NCBI GenBank assembly: GCA_937989585.1
Contig: CALKRW010000050.1
Coordinates: 11,070-75,069, forward strand
DNA: 64,000 nucleotides
Direction: 5' to 3'
DNA from: an uncultured Porphyromonadaceae bacterium
GTDB taxonomy: Bacteria > Bacteroidota > Bacteroidia > Bacteroidales > Muribaculaceae
Shown here: positions 17,938-27,409 of the stretch, one piece after another
Position numbering within the stretch: the first letter of the stretch is position 1
How the letters are laid out: each line of letters starts with the position of its first letter
The notes under the pieces: model-generated
What the model was told of the DNA's origin: nothing
Databases searched by the model: none
What the model saw: the letters and a program-made list of their open reading frames with translations, nothing else
Translations under genes and position numbers: made by a program

Positions 17938-19026
17938 ATGGACCGAACTTCCGATCTCTGGAATTGCAATTTCTGCAAGACCATTCTCATGATTGTCATA
18001 GTGTTATATCATTCCGGCGTTTTCTGGGATAACACAAGGACAGCAATTGCCCCGCAGCCTTATCATATGCTGATTGATTTCAACGTATGGCTTGCTTCTT
18101 TCAGTATCTATGGCTTCACTCTTGTCTCCGGTTATATCTACTGTCACTTACGTTATGAGCGTGGCGGCTACGACACGCCCCGTCGCTTCCTCAATAAGAA
18201 AGTAAAACGCATTCTGATTCCCTTTTTGGCTTTCTCGATACTGTGGGCCGCGCCCGTAGACAGACTGATTCTGGATTACGATGACCGCGCCATGGTGCTT
18301 TCTTATGCCTTAGGATGCTCACCCTGCCAGTTGTGGTTCCTTCTGATGTTGTTCTGGGTCTTTGTATTCGCTTATCCGCTTTCTGACTATTTCATGCGCA
18401 GAGGGCTGAAATCATGGCCCGTTGTCCTGACAATTTTTCTATGCGGACAAATTCTACATGCTAACTTTCTGCCATACTTTCAGATATGTGCAGGAATGGA
18501 ATTTCTGCTGATATTCTGGATAGGCTTCATGCTCCGGCGTTCCGGAAGGACTTTTTCTACCCAACGCCTTTTGGCATGGGGAGCCGTTGCTCTTGTTCTC
18601 AACCTCGCCTTCCTTTACTGCACAAAATACTTTCGCGGCGATTCACTCTCAGATTATGTGATTTTCAAAAGCCTTATGTGGACCTCGGCCATCTTCGGTG
18701 CCGTCATGTCGTTCATGCTGCTGCTCGCCGCCGGGAGACTGATACGTTGGCAACAGTCGGCTGTATTCCGCTCGCTGTCCCGGTCAAGTTACTCGATTTA
18801 TCTTATCCACCACCAGATCATCTACATCCTCCTTGTCTCGTTTTCGTGGACGCTTGACCCCATACTTGCTACAGTCAGCGTCTTTATCATCACTCTGTCA
18901 GTCTCATGGGGATTGAGCACTCTGCTTGGAATGACCCGTCTCGGCCGCCTTGCCACCGGCAACCATGTCTTTGCTGATAAAAAGAAAAGCCGGTCTCCGG
19001 GGAACAGCGCCCTGGAGCCGGCATAA
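17938..19026 (+). CDS. Acyltransferase 3 family membrane protein
   Basis: This 362-residue integral membrane protein has about ten hydrophobic segments. The N-terminus shows the family pattern: a first helix with LMIVIVLYHSGVFW, where the His is the expected active-site residue, then a basic loop with FLNKKVKRILIPFLAFSILW, typical of acyltransferase 3 proteins that move acetyl or other acyl groups to sugars of surface glycans. CQLWFLLMLFW fits the W(F/Y)L motif after the third helix. The acceptor cannot be told from the context: the neighbours are not a glycan operon. It has its own promoter and converges with the amidase gene, ending 20 bases away. Confidence 0.85.
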   Translation: MDRTSDLWNCNFCKTILMIVIVLYHSGVFWDNTRTAIAPQPYHMLIDFNVWLASFSIYGFTLVSGYIYCHLRYERGGYDTPRRFLNKKVKRILIPFLAFSILWAAPVDRLILDYDDRAMVLSYALGCSPCQLWFLLMLFWVFVFAYPLSDYFMRRGLKSWPVVLTIFLCGQILHANFLPYFQICAGMEFLLIFWIGFMLRRSGRTFSTQRLLAWGAVALVLNLAFLYCTKYFRGDSLSDYVIFKSLMWTSAIFGAVMSFMLLLAAGRLIRWQQSAVFRSLSRSSYSIYLIHHQIIYILLVSFSWTLDPILATVSVFIITLSVSWGLSTLLGMTRLGRLATGNHVFADKKKSRSPGNSALEPA

Positions 19027-19045
19027 AATTTTCTTGAGGACAAGA

Positions 19046-20221
19046 TTATTTTTGGGAGGCGTCGCGGAGATAGTCCTTGATGCCGGCGACGATTTTCTCG
19101 GCTACTTTCTGGCGGAATGACGGGTCGGCGAGACGTGCCATGTCGTCGACGTTGCTCATGAACATGCCTTCGACCAGGACCTCGGGATAGAGCGTGGGGC
19201 CGTTGAGCGAGAAGTTGAAATTCTGTACGACTCCGAACAGTTCGAGTCCTGTCTCAAGCAGACGGTTCGTTACGCAAAGCGCCATGGGACGGCAGAACAG
19301 GTGTTTGTAAAGCACAGCGGTACCCTTGACCGAGGCGTTGTCGGATGCATTGTTGTGGACTGATACTGCCAGGTCGACCATGGCGTCGGCCCAGATGCGC
19401 TTGCGCTCGCCCATCGAGGGGCCGGTGTCACCACTGCGCGTAAGCACAGTCTTAGCGCCCTCTTTGCGAAGGAGTTTGTCTACGCGCTGGATTATGTCGA
19501 GGTTTACATCCTTCTCTTTGTAGCCGTCAGGCGATATGGCACCGGGATACTCGCCGCCGTGACCGGCATCAAGACCTATGACAAGGTCCTTGAGTTTAAG
19601 CGACTTGGGTGCGTGACGGACATCGATCTGCAGAGTGTTGCCCTCGTAGCGTACCTGATAGCCCCACTGGTTCTTGCCTTTAAGATGTATGTTTACCCGA
19701 TAGACATCTTCCCCAAGCTGACGGAAGTCAAAGAAGTCGATGATGCCAAGGTCGAGTGTATGCTGGGTAATCCAGTTCGAGTTATCCGTGGCGCCGAAGA
19801 TGTCGACGGTTATTGTATTGGGGTCAAGATTGGTCATGTACTGGTAAGGGAGTCGTTTGGGGAGGGATATCGCGATACGGTCGGCACGACCGGTATTTGT
19901 AACGCTCCAGCCACCGGTGTTGACGGCGCCGCCGGTGTCTTTTCCTTCGGCAGTATATTCCTTGGGGATGTAGGCAATGCGATCGGAACCGAGACGCACG
20001 CGGTAAAGTCTGCCGTTCTCGCCTTCGGCTGTCAGAGGGATATTCGCGTCAATAAAACCCATTTTCGAGCCACCGAGACGGTCGCCTCCGTTGCCATACT
20101 GGAGGTAGGCTCCGGATGTCGAGACAAGGTATTTGGGTTTTGCATACATAAGGTCTTCGGCCTTAACCGATTGTCCGAAGACGGCGCATGAGGCGATGAG
20201 TGCCAGTAGAATCTTTTTCAT
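19046..20221 (-). CDS. N-acetylmuramoyl-L-alanine amidase (Amidase_3 family)
   Basis: This 391-residue exported protein (signal peptide ending near VKAED) cuts the amide bond between muramic acid and the peptide of peptidoglycan. Residues about 130-200 form a beta-rich AMIN-like region (DPNTITVDIFGATDN ... NTLQIDVRH). The catalytic domain, about 215-390, has the zinc-ligand motifs: GLDAGHGG, the Glu in YKEKDVNLDI, SVHNN, and the final Glu in LVEGMFMSN. It probably acts in cell separation in the periplasm. The window also holds an EnvC-like activator (48402), a plausible but untested partner. No clear promoter box precedes it; it may rely on read-through from the inositol-phosphate synthase gene. 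Confidence 0.92.
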   Translation of the reverse strand: MKKILLALIASCAVFGQSVKAEDLMYAKPKYLVSTSGAYLQYGNGGDRLGGSKMGFIDANIPLTAEGENGRLYRVRLGSDRIAYIPKEYTAEGKDTGGAVNTGGWSVTNTGRADRIAISLPKRLPYQYMTNLDPNTITVDIFGATDNSNWITQHTLDLGIIDFFDFRQLGEDVYRVNIHLKGKNQWGYQVRYEGNTLQIDVRHAPKSLKLKDLVIGLDAGHGGEYPGAISPDGYKEKDVNLDIIQRVDKLLRKEGAKTVLTRSGDTGPSMGERKRIWADAMVDLAVSVHNNASDNASVKGTAVLYKHLFCRPMALCVTNRLLETGLELFGVVQNFNFSLNGPTLYPEVLVEGMFMSNVDDMARLADPSFRQKVAEKIVAGIKDYLRDASQK

Positions 20222-20282
20222 GTTTTAAATTTTAGGATTATGTATTGGTCAACCGGGAGATCCGCTCCTTGGAGCAAGGCTT

Positions 20283-20321
20283 AAAAGCGAAGGCCGCGAA
20301 CAATAAGTGACGCGGCCTTCG
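20283..20321 (-). terminator. Terminator after the inositol-phosphate synthase gene
   Basis: CGAAGGCCGCG (20288-20298) and CGCGGCCTTCG (20311-20321) are perfect arms; on the minus strand CTTTT follows. Confidence 0.85.
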
Positions 20322-20360
20322 TTATGAAATGTTTTGCCCTAAGGGCGGGGGTTGCGGAAA

Positions 20361-21701
20361 TTAGTCGATTGCCTCGTCAGCAGGATAACCGCCCATCTCG
20401 CGGATGGCGTTCTTGAGCATGACATACTGCTGGAAGAGGTGGTTGACAGGAACCTCACCCTTGGTGTAGTCGTGCATGGGCGATTTGAGGAAGAAACTGA
20501 GGAAGCGCTGGATGCCGTAACGGCCGGCGCGGGCGGCGAGGTCGCTCAGCAGGACGAGGTCGAGGCAAAGGGGAGCGGCGAGGATTGAGTCGCGGCAGAG
20601 GAAGTTGATCTTGATCTGCATGGGATAGCCCATCCAGCCGAAGATATCGATGTTGTCCCAGCCCTCCTTGTTGTCGTTGCGGGGGGGATAGTAGTTGATG
20701 CGGACCTTGTGGTAGTAGCCGTTGTGAGTGTTGCCTTCGCCACCGCAGTTGACACCGTAGAGGTCGGGCTGGTCCTCGGGAACGAGGATTGACTCGAGGG
20801 TCGAGAGTTTGGAAACCTCTTTGGTGCGGAAGTTGGCGGGTTCGTCGAGGACGAGACCGTCGCGGTTGCCGAGGATGTTGGTCGAGAACCAGCCGTTGAG
20901 GCCGAGGCAACGTGTGCCGATGATGGGAGCGAAACCGGATTTAACGAGTGTCTGGCCGGTCTTGAAGTCCTTGCCGGCGATGGGCATGTGGGTCTTCTCG
21001 GCGAGTTCCCACATGGCGGGGATGTCGACGGTGGTGTTGGGAGCACCCATGATGAAGGGTGCGCCTTCGGTGAGTGCGGCGTATGCGTAGCACATCGAGG
21101 GAGCGACGTGTTCCTTGTCGTCAGCTTTCATTGCAGCCTCGAGGTCGGCAAGGTGATAGTGATATTTCTCGTCAACGGGAACATATACTTCGGTGGAAGC
21201 GGCCCAGAGAACGACTACACGGTCAACACCTGTTGCGGCCTTGAAGTCGCGGATATCCTTGCGGAGGTTCTCGACCATTTCCCAGCGGGTTGCGCCGTGC
21301 ATGATGTTGTCACCGTCGAGACGTTTTGCGAAGTTCTTGTCGAAAGCGGCAGCCATAGGCTTGATGGCCATGAGTTCGTCCTTGACGGGCTCGATGTCGC
21401 GCTCCTTGAGCACTTCGGCATGGATTGCCGATTCGTATGCGTTTGCGGGGTAAACGTCCCAGGCGCCGAATACGATGTCATCGAGTTTGGCGATGGGTGC
21501 GATCTGGTCGTATTTAAGATATTTCTTGTCGGCACCTTCACCAACACGGATCTTGTCGTACTGAGTCATCGAGCCAACAGGCTTGGCAAGACCTTTGCGG
21601 GCCATAAGCACGCCGGTCATAAAAGTTGTTGAAACGGCACCGAGGCCGACTACCAAAACGCCGAGTTTACCTTCGGCAGGCTTTACGTTAGGATTGCTCA
21701 T
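20361..21701 (-). CDS. ino1: Myo-inositol-1-phosphate synthase
   Basis: This 446-residue cytoplasmic enzyme makes inositol 1-phosphate from glucose 6-phosphate using NAD. The start is ATG 21701 (MSNPNVKPAEGKLGVLVVGLG); the longer open frame upstream lacks a plausible start region. Hallmarks are the NAD-binding GLGAVSTTFMTG, RVVVLWAASTEV, GKDFKTGQT (catalytic Lys region), LGLNGWFSTNILGN, and KINFLCRDSILAAPL. In Bacteroides the product feeds inositol sphingolipids, but the other genes of that pathway are not in this window. It lies upstream of the amidase gene with a terminator between. Confidence 0.93.
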   Translation of the reverse strand: MSNPNVKPAEGKLGVLVVGLGAVSTTFMTGVLMARKGLAKPVGSMTQYDKIRVGEGADKKYLKYDQIAPIAKLDDIVFGAWDVYPANAYESAIHAEVLKERDIEPVKDELMAIKPMAAAFDKNFAKRLDGDNIMHGATRWEMVENLRKDIRDFKAATGVDRVVVLWAASTEVYVPVDEKYHYHLADLEAAMKADDKEHVAPSMCYAYAALTEGAPFIMGAPNTTVDIPAMWELAEKTHMPIAGKDFKTGQTLVKSGFAPIIGTRCLGLNGWFSTNILGNRDGLVLDEPANFRTKEVSKLSTLESILVPEDQPDLYGVNCGGEGNTHNGYYHKVRINYYPPRNDNKEGWDNIDIFGWMGYPMQIKINFLCRDSILAAPLCLDLVLLSDLAARAGRYGIQRFLSFFLKSPMHDYTKGEVPVNHLFQQYVMLKNAIREMGGYPADEAID

Positions 21702-22069
21702 TTTTGAAAAAGATGTTTGATTTTTTTGATAATTCAAGTTAAGTGGCTTTCGCACATAATCATATAAGCACCGAAGCACCGCAACAACTACCACACCATG
21801 TGGGGAAATCCAGGCAATCGGGACAAGATGTTCCGACAAAGGCCGCAGTCTTCCCGACGGGGCAAATGTGAAAAAGCGTGTAAAAGTACACATTACTTTC
21901 CGAACAGAAAAAGATTTAAGCCAAAAAAATCGCCCCTCTTTGTTAAGATTTGCAAACGCAATGCCATTTTAGACAAAATAGTTTAAAATAAGTTCAATAT
22001 CCCACCACAAACGTTAACCGATGCAAAACACCCTTCGGGTGATTTTTACCCTAAAAACCACATGTCACG
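21702..22069. other. Intergenic stretch without a gene
   Basis: These 368 bases separate two minus-strand genes. The part near 21702-21890 is the leader region of the inositol-phosphate synthase gene, but I find no exact minus-strand promoter box. It contains a single TTTCGCAC (21748-21755), the motif that occurs in pairs at 61171 and 63819; alone it may be chance. The rest is AT-rich with no visible feature except the small terminator near 22030. Confidence 0.5.
22024..22041 (-). terminator. Short terminator after the DUF389 gene
   Basis: CACCC (22029-22033) and GGGTG (22037-22041) form a small stem; on the minus strand TTTT follows. The stem is short, so confidence is modest. Confidence 0.5.
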
Positions 22070-23431
22070 TTAATCGGATGTCAGGAGACGGAGAGCCGGA
22101 ACCCCCAGTCGTGCCTGCAGATATTCCCGTAATTTTGTTTCCTGGGCAACCGAGATGCGGTCACGGTAGGAAACGATAGCGACAGTTGCAGTATCAAGAC
22201 GACCGGTAGCAATATCAGCAGTGACGGGTCTGGCAACGGCAAGCCCTGAGACCTGAGGAAACACTACCTTGAGTTCAGGAGCAAGGGTCCTTCCGATTGT
22301 ATCGTCGCGCGTCAAGGCCGAAAGGCAGTGCCGCAGTGAATCGATGGTTGCCTGACTCCGTTGATATGAGTTCTGAACCACGGCATAAAGTTCGGATGTC
22401 GATGTTCCCTCGGAGACAGCACGTCCGGCCATAGGGTTGTCGCCCTGAATAATATTTATCCTTGTGCCCTGAAGTTTATAATACTTCAGCCTGGCCTCGA
22501 GCGCGCGCGTCAGGGAATCCTGCGGCATGACGGCACCGATCAGCATGATGTCGAGCGTGCGCTGTCCATGTCCGTCACGGAAAGTCTTGTATGAGACGAC
22601 CTGGGTGGCGGGGAAGGAGCATTCGGCGTTGACAAATTTCTGGGCATCGATTGCGAAGCGCGATTCGCTAAGCATCGAATATGTCATGAACAGTGATGGT
22701 ATCAGAGTGACGATGGCTATTCCATAGACTATCCGGCGGACTTTCCGGGCACGCTGGGCATCAACGGCCGGCACACTCTTGAATCGGAGGAGTTTCACTC
22801 CGATGAAGGTGGCCAGGGCGATAAAAATCGAATTTATGAGATACAGGTACATCGCCCCGAGAAAATAGTGGGGCTGACCTGTGGCGATGCCATATCCCAC
22901 CGTACACAACGGAGGCATCAGGGCAGTGGCGATGGCGACACCCGGAATTACATTGCCCTTGTTACGCGAAGCGAGTCCTATGACGCCGGCACCGCCTCCG
23001 AAAAGAGCGATGAGTACGTCATATATGGTAGGCGAGGTGCGTGCGAGCAGTTCGCTGTGTCCCTCCCCGACAGGAGAAATCAGGAAGAATATCGTGGAGG
23101 TGAGGATAGATATGAGCGTAGCCATCAGAAGATTGCGCAGGGCCGTCTTCAACAGGCCGAAGTCCTGTATTCCCACAGCAAGACCAATACCGATGATAGG
23201 GCCCATAAGCGGAGAGATAAGCATGGCACCGATGATGACAGCGGTAGAATTGGTATTCAGTCCTAATGAAGCGACGAATATAGCAAGGATCAGAATAAAA
23301 ATATTTGTCCCGCGAAACGATACGCCTGAACGTATCTCAGTCTCCACGTCAATCTGTCTCTCGACATAAGCCTGCATCGAGAAATAGTCCCTGAGATATC
23401 GGAGCACCTTATTTATAATAGCATTAGACAT
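22070..23431 (-). CDS. DUF389 (TIGR00341-like) membrane protein
   Basis: The protein has 453 residues from ATG 23431 (MSNAIINKVLRYL); the frame is open eight codons further, but this start matches the family better. Residues about 45-250 hold six hydrophobic segments with the family pattern IFILILAIFVASLGLNTNS, AVIIGAMLISPLMGPIIGIG and IPGVAIATALMPPLCTVGYG. The remaining 200 residues are a soluble C-terminal domain with an alpha/beta look. The family is often called hydrophobic domain protein and its transport role, if any, is not established. It sits between the inositol-phosphate synthase and rho genes and has terminators on both sides. Confidence 0.88.
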   Translation of the reverse strand: MSNAIINKVLRYLRDYFSMQAYVERQIDVETEIRSGVSFRGTNIFILILAIFVASLGLNTNSTAVIIGAMLISPLMGPIIGIGLAVGIQDFGLLKTALRNLLMATLISILTSTIFFLISPVGEGHSELLARTSPTIYDVLIALFGGGAGVIGLASRNKGNVIPGVAIATALMPPLCTVGYGIATGQPHYFLGAMYLYLINSIFIALATFIGVKLLRFKSVPAVDAQRARKVRRIVYGIAIVTLIPSLFMTYSMLSESRFAIDAQKFVNAECSFPATQVVSYKTFRDGHGQRTLDIMLIGAVMPQDSLTRALEARLKYYKLQGTRINIIQGDNPMAGRAVSEGTSTSELYAVVQNSYQRSQATIDSLRHCLSALTRDDTIGRTLAPELKVVFPQVSGLAVARPVTADIATGRLDTATVAIVSYRDRISVAQETKLREYLQARLGVPALRLLTSD

Positions 23432-23573
23432 AATGAATGAATAGAGTCGAGACAAATAAATGAACTGTAGAAACGCACATGGCGTCAGTCATAAATTTAA
23501 AACATACTTGCGGGTAATTAAGTTCTGCCATGCGTGTCACCGGGTTCAATTTCCCGGATTTAATCATTCGATA

Positions 23574-23608
23574 AAAACAGAAAGGACGCCGGTTCGGGCG
23601 TCCTTTCT
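23574..23608 (-). terminator. Terminator after rho
   Basis: AGAAAGGACGCC (23579-23590) and GGCGTCCTTTCT (23597-23608) form a 12-base-pair stem; on the minus strand GTTTTTAT follows. It lies just past the rho stop codon. Confidence 0.9.
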
Positions 23609-23647
23609 GTCATGCGGAGATTATTCCGAGATTTTTTCAGGGAAATA

Positions 23648-25675
23648 TTATTCGTTCATGGTACGGAGGAGTTCGTCGTTGTCGCGGGTGCGCTCCATGC
23701 GGTCCTTGATGAATTCCATGGCCTCGATGGAGTTGCGGTCGCCGAGGAAGCGACGCAACACCCACATGCGGTTGAGATTTTCCGGGCGAACAAGAAGATC
23801 GTCGCGACGTGTGGAGGATGCCATGATGTCCACGGCGGGGAATATACGCTTGTTGGAGAGTTTTCGGTCGAGTTGCAGTTCCATGTTGCCGGTACCCTTG
23901 AATTCCTCGAAGATGACCTCGTCCATCTTTGATGAGGTTTCGGTGAGGGCAGTGGCGATGATGGTAAGCGAGCCGCCGCCCTCTATGTTACGGGCCGCGC
24001 CGAAGAAGCGTTTGGGCTTCTGGAGGGCGTTTGCGTCGACACCGCCGGAAAGGATCTTGCCGGAAGCGGGGGCGCAGGTGTTGTATGCCCTTGCAAGACG
24101 GGTTATGGAGTCCAGCAGGATTACCACGTCATGACCGCACTCGACCATACGCTTTGCCTTCTCGAGTACGATGGATGCAATCTTCACATGGCGCTCGGCA
24201 GGCTCGTCGAAAGTCGAGGCGATGACCTCGGCGCGAACGTTGCGACGCATGTCGGTGACTTCCTCGGGGCGCTCGTCGATGAGGAGTATCATAATGTAGG
24301 TCTCGGGGTGGTTCTCGGCGATGGCGTTGGCGATATCTTTCAGAAGAAGCGTCTTGCCGGTCTTGGGCGGAGCGACGATAAGTCCGCGCTGGCCCTTGCC
24401 GATGGGCGAGAACATGTCGACGACGCGGGTCGAGAGGTTTCCGGCCTTGCCCGATGTGATGTCGAATTTCTCATCCGGGAAGAGAGGGGTAAGGTGCTCG
24501 AAGGGTACACGGTCGCGAACAAAACGCGGACTGCGGCCATTGACACGCAGGACGTTGTTCATCGGGAAATATTTCTCGTTCTCGCGGGGAGGTCGGATTG
24601 TACATTCGACAACATCGCCGGCACGCAGTGCGTTCTGCTTGATCTGCTGTGCGGTAAGATATATGTCATCCGGCGAGGGGAGATAGTTGTAGTCAGCCGA
24701 ACGCAGGAAACCGAAACCCTGATTATCGATCTCAAGCACGCCCTGGGCCTGGAGCAGGTCGGGGAACTCGTAGCGGGAGTTTGTGAGCGAGACACCCTGG
24801 CGCTTCTTGTTTTTCTTGCCCTGTCCGGGTGGAGGCGGCTGAATCTGAGTTGTCGCCGTAGGCTCGCCTATCATTATCGGGGCCTTGGCTGCGGCGGTGT
24901 TCTGAGCGGAGAACTGCGGAGTGCGGGACATTCCATCCTCGGGCTGACGCCCGGGTTGTCCCGCAACAGCCGTCGCCTGTTCCGCGGAATCATCTCCAGC
25001 GGGAGCCGGGGTCTCGGCAGCCAGACGCTCGCGCTCGGCGGCAGCCTCACGCTCACGCTGTGACCGGGGCATAAATGTGCGTTTTTTGCTTCCGGAGAAG
25101 AATGCCGAGAAGGAGTCATCAACCTGACGCGGTCTGGAAGCATCACCCTTAGGCTGGGGTTCGGCCGGCTCCCCGGCCTGAGGCTCGGGTGCGGGAAGTT
25201 CGTGCGCGACATCCACGACAGGCGGGACTGCCTCAGCGGAAGGCTTAGTCTCAGGCTCAGGAACGGATGCGGAAACGCCGGCATCCGAATCGGTGACAGG
25301 AAGCGGATTCTTACGGGGACGTCCTCTCCGAGGTTTATCAGCAGCCGGTGCCTCGGGAGACGAGGCCGGCGCCGGGACCTCAGGCTCAGGGAGCGGCGCG
25401 GCGTCCTCGGGAGCGTCGGCCGCTTTTTTCTTGCGGCCACGCTTCTTTGGTTCGGCCGAGGCATCGGCAGAATCAGCCTCGGCCTTTGGCGGACGGCCTT
25501 TCTTGCGCACAGGCTTTGCCGCGTCAGCCGCGGCCTTGTTTATTGCCTGAAGATCGAGAATGCCATAAATCAGGTCCTGACGCTGAGTAAGATCAATCTT
25601 CGTGATACCCATCTCTTCGGCAACTGATTTCAGCTGCTCGTCGGGCATATTGTCTAAGTCGGTAATATTATACAT
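23648..25675 (-). CDS. rho: Transcription termination factor Rho
   Basis: This 675-residue hexameric RNA helicase ends transcription on untranslated RNA. Residues 1-45 are the Rho N-terminal helical domain ([19 protein letters not shown]). Residues about 55-300 are a low-complexity linker rich in Pro, Ala, Glu, Arg and Lys with AT-hook-like patches ([19 protein letters not shown]); long inserts of this type are common in Bacteroidota. The RNA-binding domain follows ([26 protein letters not shown]), then the ATPase with P-loop APPKTGKT at about 434-441, [10 protein letters not shown], and the Q and R loops ([21 protein letters not shown]). The ATPase core looks intact. A promoter about 350 bases upstream gives it a long leader, consistent with self-regulation. 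Confidence 0.97.
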   Translation of the reverse strand: MYNITDLDNMPDEQLKSVAEEMGITKIDLTQRQDLIYGILDLQAINKAAADAAKPVRKKGRPPKAEADSADASAEPKKRGRKKKAADAPEDAAPLPEPEVPAPASSPEAPAADKPRRGRPRKNPLPVTDSDAGVSASVPEPETKPSAEAVPPVVDVAHELPAPEPQAGEPAEPQPKGDASRPRQVDDSFSAFFSGSKKRTFMPRSQREREAAAERERLAAETPAPAGDDSAEQATAVAGQPGRQPEDGMSRTPQFSAQNTAAAKAPIMIGEPTATTQIQPPPPGQGKKNKKRQGVSLTNSRYEFPDLLQAQGVLEIDNQGFGFLRSADYNYLPSPDDIYLTAQQIKQNALRAGDVVECTIRPPRENEKYFPMNNVLRVNGRSPRFVRDRVPFEHLTPLFPDEKFDITSGKAGNLSTRVVDMFSPIGKGQRGLIVAPPKTGKTLLLKDIANAIAENHPETYIMILLIDERPEEVTDMRRNVRAEVIASTFDEPAERHVKIASIVLEKAKRMVECGHDVVILLDSITRLARAYNTCAPASGKILSGGVDANALQKPKRFFGAARNIEGGGSLTIIATALTETSSKMDEVIFEEFKGTGNMELQLDRKLSNKRIFPAVDIMASSTRRDDLLVRPENLNRMWVLRRFLGDRNSIEAMEFIKDRMERTRDNDELLRTMNE

Positions 25676-26017
25676 AAAAATATGTTAGAGGGGGAAGAAT
25701 GCAATTTAGAATTGTAGGAGCCCACCGCAACATGCAACGACAGTTGACAATGGGTCAATATTTCCTAATCAGTAAAATCAGGTGCGATAAAAATGGAATA
25801 AATTGAATATAAGAGACTTTGCTGTCGATGAATTATATTTCACGGAATGCAGATTCCATAAGGATGCAAGTCCAGGCGCAAGAAGCCTGCCAGTATCTTC
25901 GAATGAAAAGCGAAAAAATGAAACGGGAAATACCTGAGGGATCAAATCTTAAGTCATGCATATAAAAAAACGATGGACGTGCAGGAATTAACAGTTGCAG
26001 GACTTAATCTCTGTTTT
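25676..26017 (-). other. Long untranslated leader of rho
   Basis: About 340 bases lie between the predicted start of transcription and the rho ATG. They contain no convincing open frame. Small hairpins are present: GGAAT-GCAG-ATTCC (25844-25857) and an AGGC/GCCT stem (25874-25888). Long rho leaders elsewhere serve autoregulation by Rho-dependent termination; that is inferred here only from length. Confidence 0.45.
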
Positions 26018-26023
26018 CGACTG

Positions 26024-26055
26024 CAAAGATACAACTCTTTTGTCAATAAAACAAG
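26024..26055 (-). promoter_or_regulatory. Promoter of rho
   Basis: On the minus strand TATCTTTG (26024-26031) is an exact -7 box and CTTG (26052-26055) lies 20 bases upstream in place of TTTG. The stretch 26056-26336 shows no gene or signal. Confidence 0.6.
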
Positions 26056-26336
26056 CGTTCGGCGCGAAAGTTCATAAAAAAGCCGCTGACATATTTCCGC
26101 ATTAGCAGACAGGGATAACGATATACCGGCGATATGACTCACGCAATAGTCCAATATGGTTAACTTATGTTTCCTGACGTTAAACTTAGGTTAAAAGCCG
26201 GACACGGACTAAACTTTCGCCCTGAAAAGCAATCTTTAGAATACAGAAACAGGAGAATCAGCACGGGTTCCCGTATATGATTCGGCAAGAATCGAGTTTC
26301 CATACAACCATACATTCTCCACTCTCCTCTTAGTCA

Positions 26337-26382
26337 GAAAGTCGCCTCCGCCGGTTTCCATTGACCGCGGAGGCGACTTTCT
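26337..26382 (-). terminator. Terminator after the thioesterase gene (works on either strand)
   Basis: AGAAAGTCGCCTCCGC and GCGGAGGCGACTTTCT are perfect 16-base arms around a 14-base loop. It lies just past the stop codon of the minus-strand gene. Confidence 0.88.
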
Positions 26383-26407
26383 TATTTTCTCAAACAGATG
26401 AAAGGAA

Positions 26408-26839
26408 CTATCCGCGCCCCTCATACCTGACCAAGGCGGAACGCAGCCCCTCGGCTATCGGAGTCGAACTCAAAGCCTGAGTATCGAAGCCCACCATCAC
26501 TGTTGTCGCACCACTCTTCAGGGCTCCAGAAACACGATTCAGAATCTGTTGCTCGAGCGTAAGCGAACTATGACCAAGGTTCTTGAGCCTTGTGACAACG
26601 CAGAGTTCTTCTCCGGGCAGAGTGGGATTATAGAATGTAGCGTTCACGTTTGCGACCACAACACTTAGAGTCTTTGGCGTTATCGCACCGCCAAGCACAG
26701 TCATGAAATAATCCTGTTTCGCCATATCGAAGTATTCGAAATAGGCATTGTTGTTCAAATGTCCGAACATGTCGTAGTCATTGAACCGCACCTGAATGTC
26801 AAGGCGGTGCCGCCCTCTTATTATTGCGGGAAGTTCCAT
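26408..26839 (-). CDS. Acyl-CoA thioesterase, hot-dog fold (4HBT/YbgC-like)
   Basis: This 143-residue cytoplasmic protein has the 4-hydroxybenzoyl-CoA thioesterase pattern: VRFNDYDMFGHLNNNAYFEYFD at about residues 16-37 (the Asp and the HLNN turn are the usual active-site region), then the long helix, then strands with VVVANVNATFYNPTLPGEEL and LEQQILN. It should release fatty acids from CoA or a carrier protein; the substrate is not evident. Its length is typical. It has its own promoter box (26890-26897 on the minus strand) and terminator and appears to be transcribed alone. Confidence 0.88.
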   Translation of the reverse strand: MELPAIIRGRHRLDIQVRFNDYDMFGHLNNNAYFEYFDMAKQDYFMTVLGGAITPKTLSVVVANVNATFYNPTLPGEELCVVTRLKNLGHSSLTLEQQILNRVSGALKSGATTVMVGFDTQALSSTPIAEGLRSALVRYEGRG

Positions 26840-26889
26840 ATTAAACTAATGTGTAATTGTTCTATCTGGATAAACAAGCAATCTGTATG

Positions 26890-26897
26890 CAAAGTTA
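26890..26897 (-). promoter_or_regulatory. Promoter (-7 box) of the thioesterase gene
   Basis: On the minus strand this reads TAACTTTG, an exact consensus box, about 50 bases before the start codon. No clear -33 element is visible. Confidence 0.6.
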
Positions 26898-27014
26898 ACA
26901 TATAGAACGGATTTTTTAAAGTCTAATAGTTGACATGTTCCGCCATAGGGATAGCCCACATCACTACTTAACAGCACTTTACATTCGTATAAACATTTTT
27001 TAACTCAATTTTTT

Positions 27015-27044
27015 TTTGAGTTTTTTACGATGTTTATAATTTTG
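27015..27044 (+). promoter_or_regulatory. Promoter of the second structured RNA candidate
   Basis: TTTG (27015-27018), 18 bases, then TAATTTTG (27037-27044), followed by CA. This is an exact Bacteroidota promoter with no protein gene downstream on its strand before a terminator. Confidence 0.75.
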
Positions 27045-27049
27045 CACTC

Positions 27050-27388
27050 AGAATAAAGCAAGTATTGCAGTGAACGAAACCCACATTTCGTTTCCGTAGC
27101 CAAACTGATAGTAATATCCCTAAATTTTCTTTCCCCAAAAGAGCGATTCACGCTGCCCCCCGAGACTTCTTGAAGAAACTTGTTTGGATTATTACGCCCT
27201 CAGACTCAGGCGACTCACCTCCCTCGCGGGAGTAATCATCTTCGTACTTCGGCATCGTATCGCCACCTGCAGTCACGAAGACACCAACCAGCGGCAAAGC
27301 CGCTGAACAACAGAACTTTACTTTCACCAACAATTATAGATAAAAGTGTGACCATCGGTTCGTTCGTGAGAATAGGCCGATGTTTTTT
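27050..27388 (+). ncRNA. Structured RNA candidate of about 340 bases
   Basis: The stretch runs from an exact promoter to a hairpin with T6 and has no convincing plus-strand gene. Successive local helices are visible: AACGAAA/TTTCGTT (27073-27092), AGCG/CGCT (27142-27154), a branched unit in which GATTATTAC (27187-27195) pairs with GTAATCATC (27232-27240, one mismatch) and encloses CGCC/GGCG (27195-27212, sharing one base with the outer arm) and CTCCC-TCGC-GGGAG (27219-27232), CTTCGT/ACGAAG (27240-27280), AGCGGC-AAA-GCCGCT (27290-27304), and the final terminator stem with a GNRA-capped tip. It does not show the conserved marks of RNase P RNA, tmRNA or SRP RNA. A 61-codon frame exists on the opposite strand (27148-27333) but lacks a promoter. 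I do not recognise the family. Confidence 0.6.
27353..27388 (+). terminator. Terminator of the second structured RNA candidate
   Basis: CATCGG (27353-27358) pairs with CCGATG (27377-27382), a 3x3 internal loop follows, then GTTC-GTGA-GAAT (27362-27373) with a GNRA loop; T6 lies at 27383-27388. Confidence 0.7.
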
Positions 27389-27409
27389 ATGTCAACATCA
27401 GCCGAATAC

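Noticed and set aside
25954..26154. Minus-strand frame of 66 codons upstream of rho
   Set aside because: It begins upstream of the rho promoter and has no typical start region.
27148..27333. 61-codon minus-strand frame within the second RNA candidate
   Set aside because: No promoter on that strand and no domain; the plus strand has promoter, helices and terminator. Kept open as an alternative.
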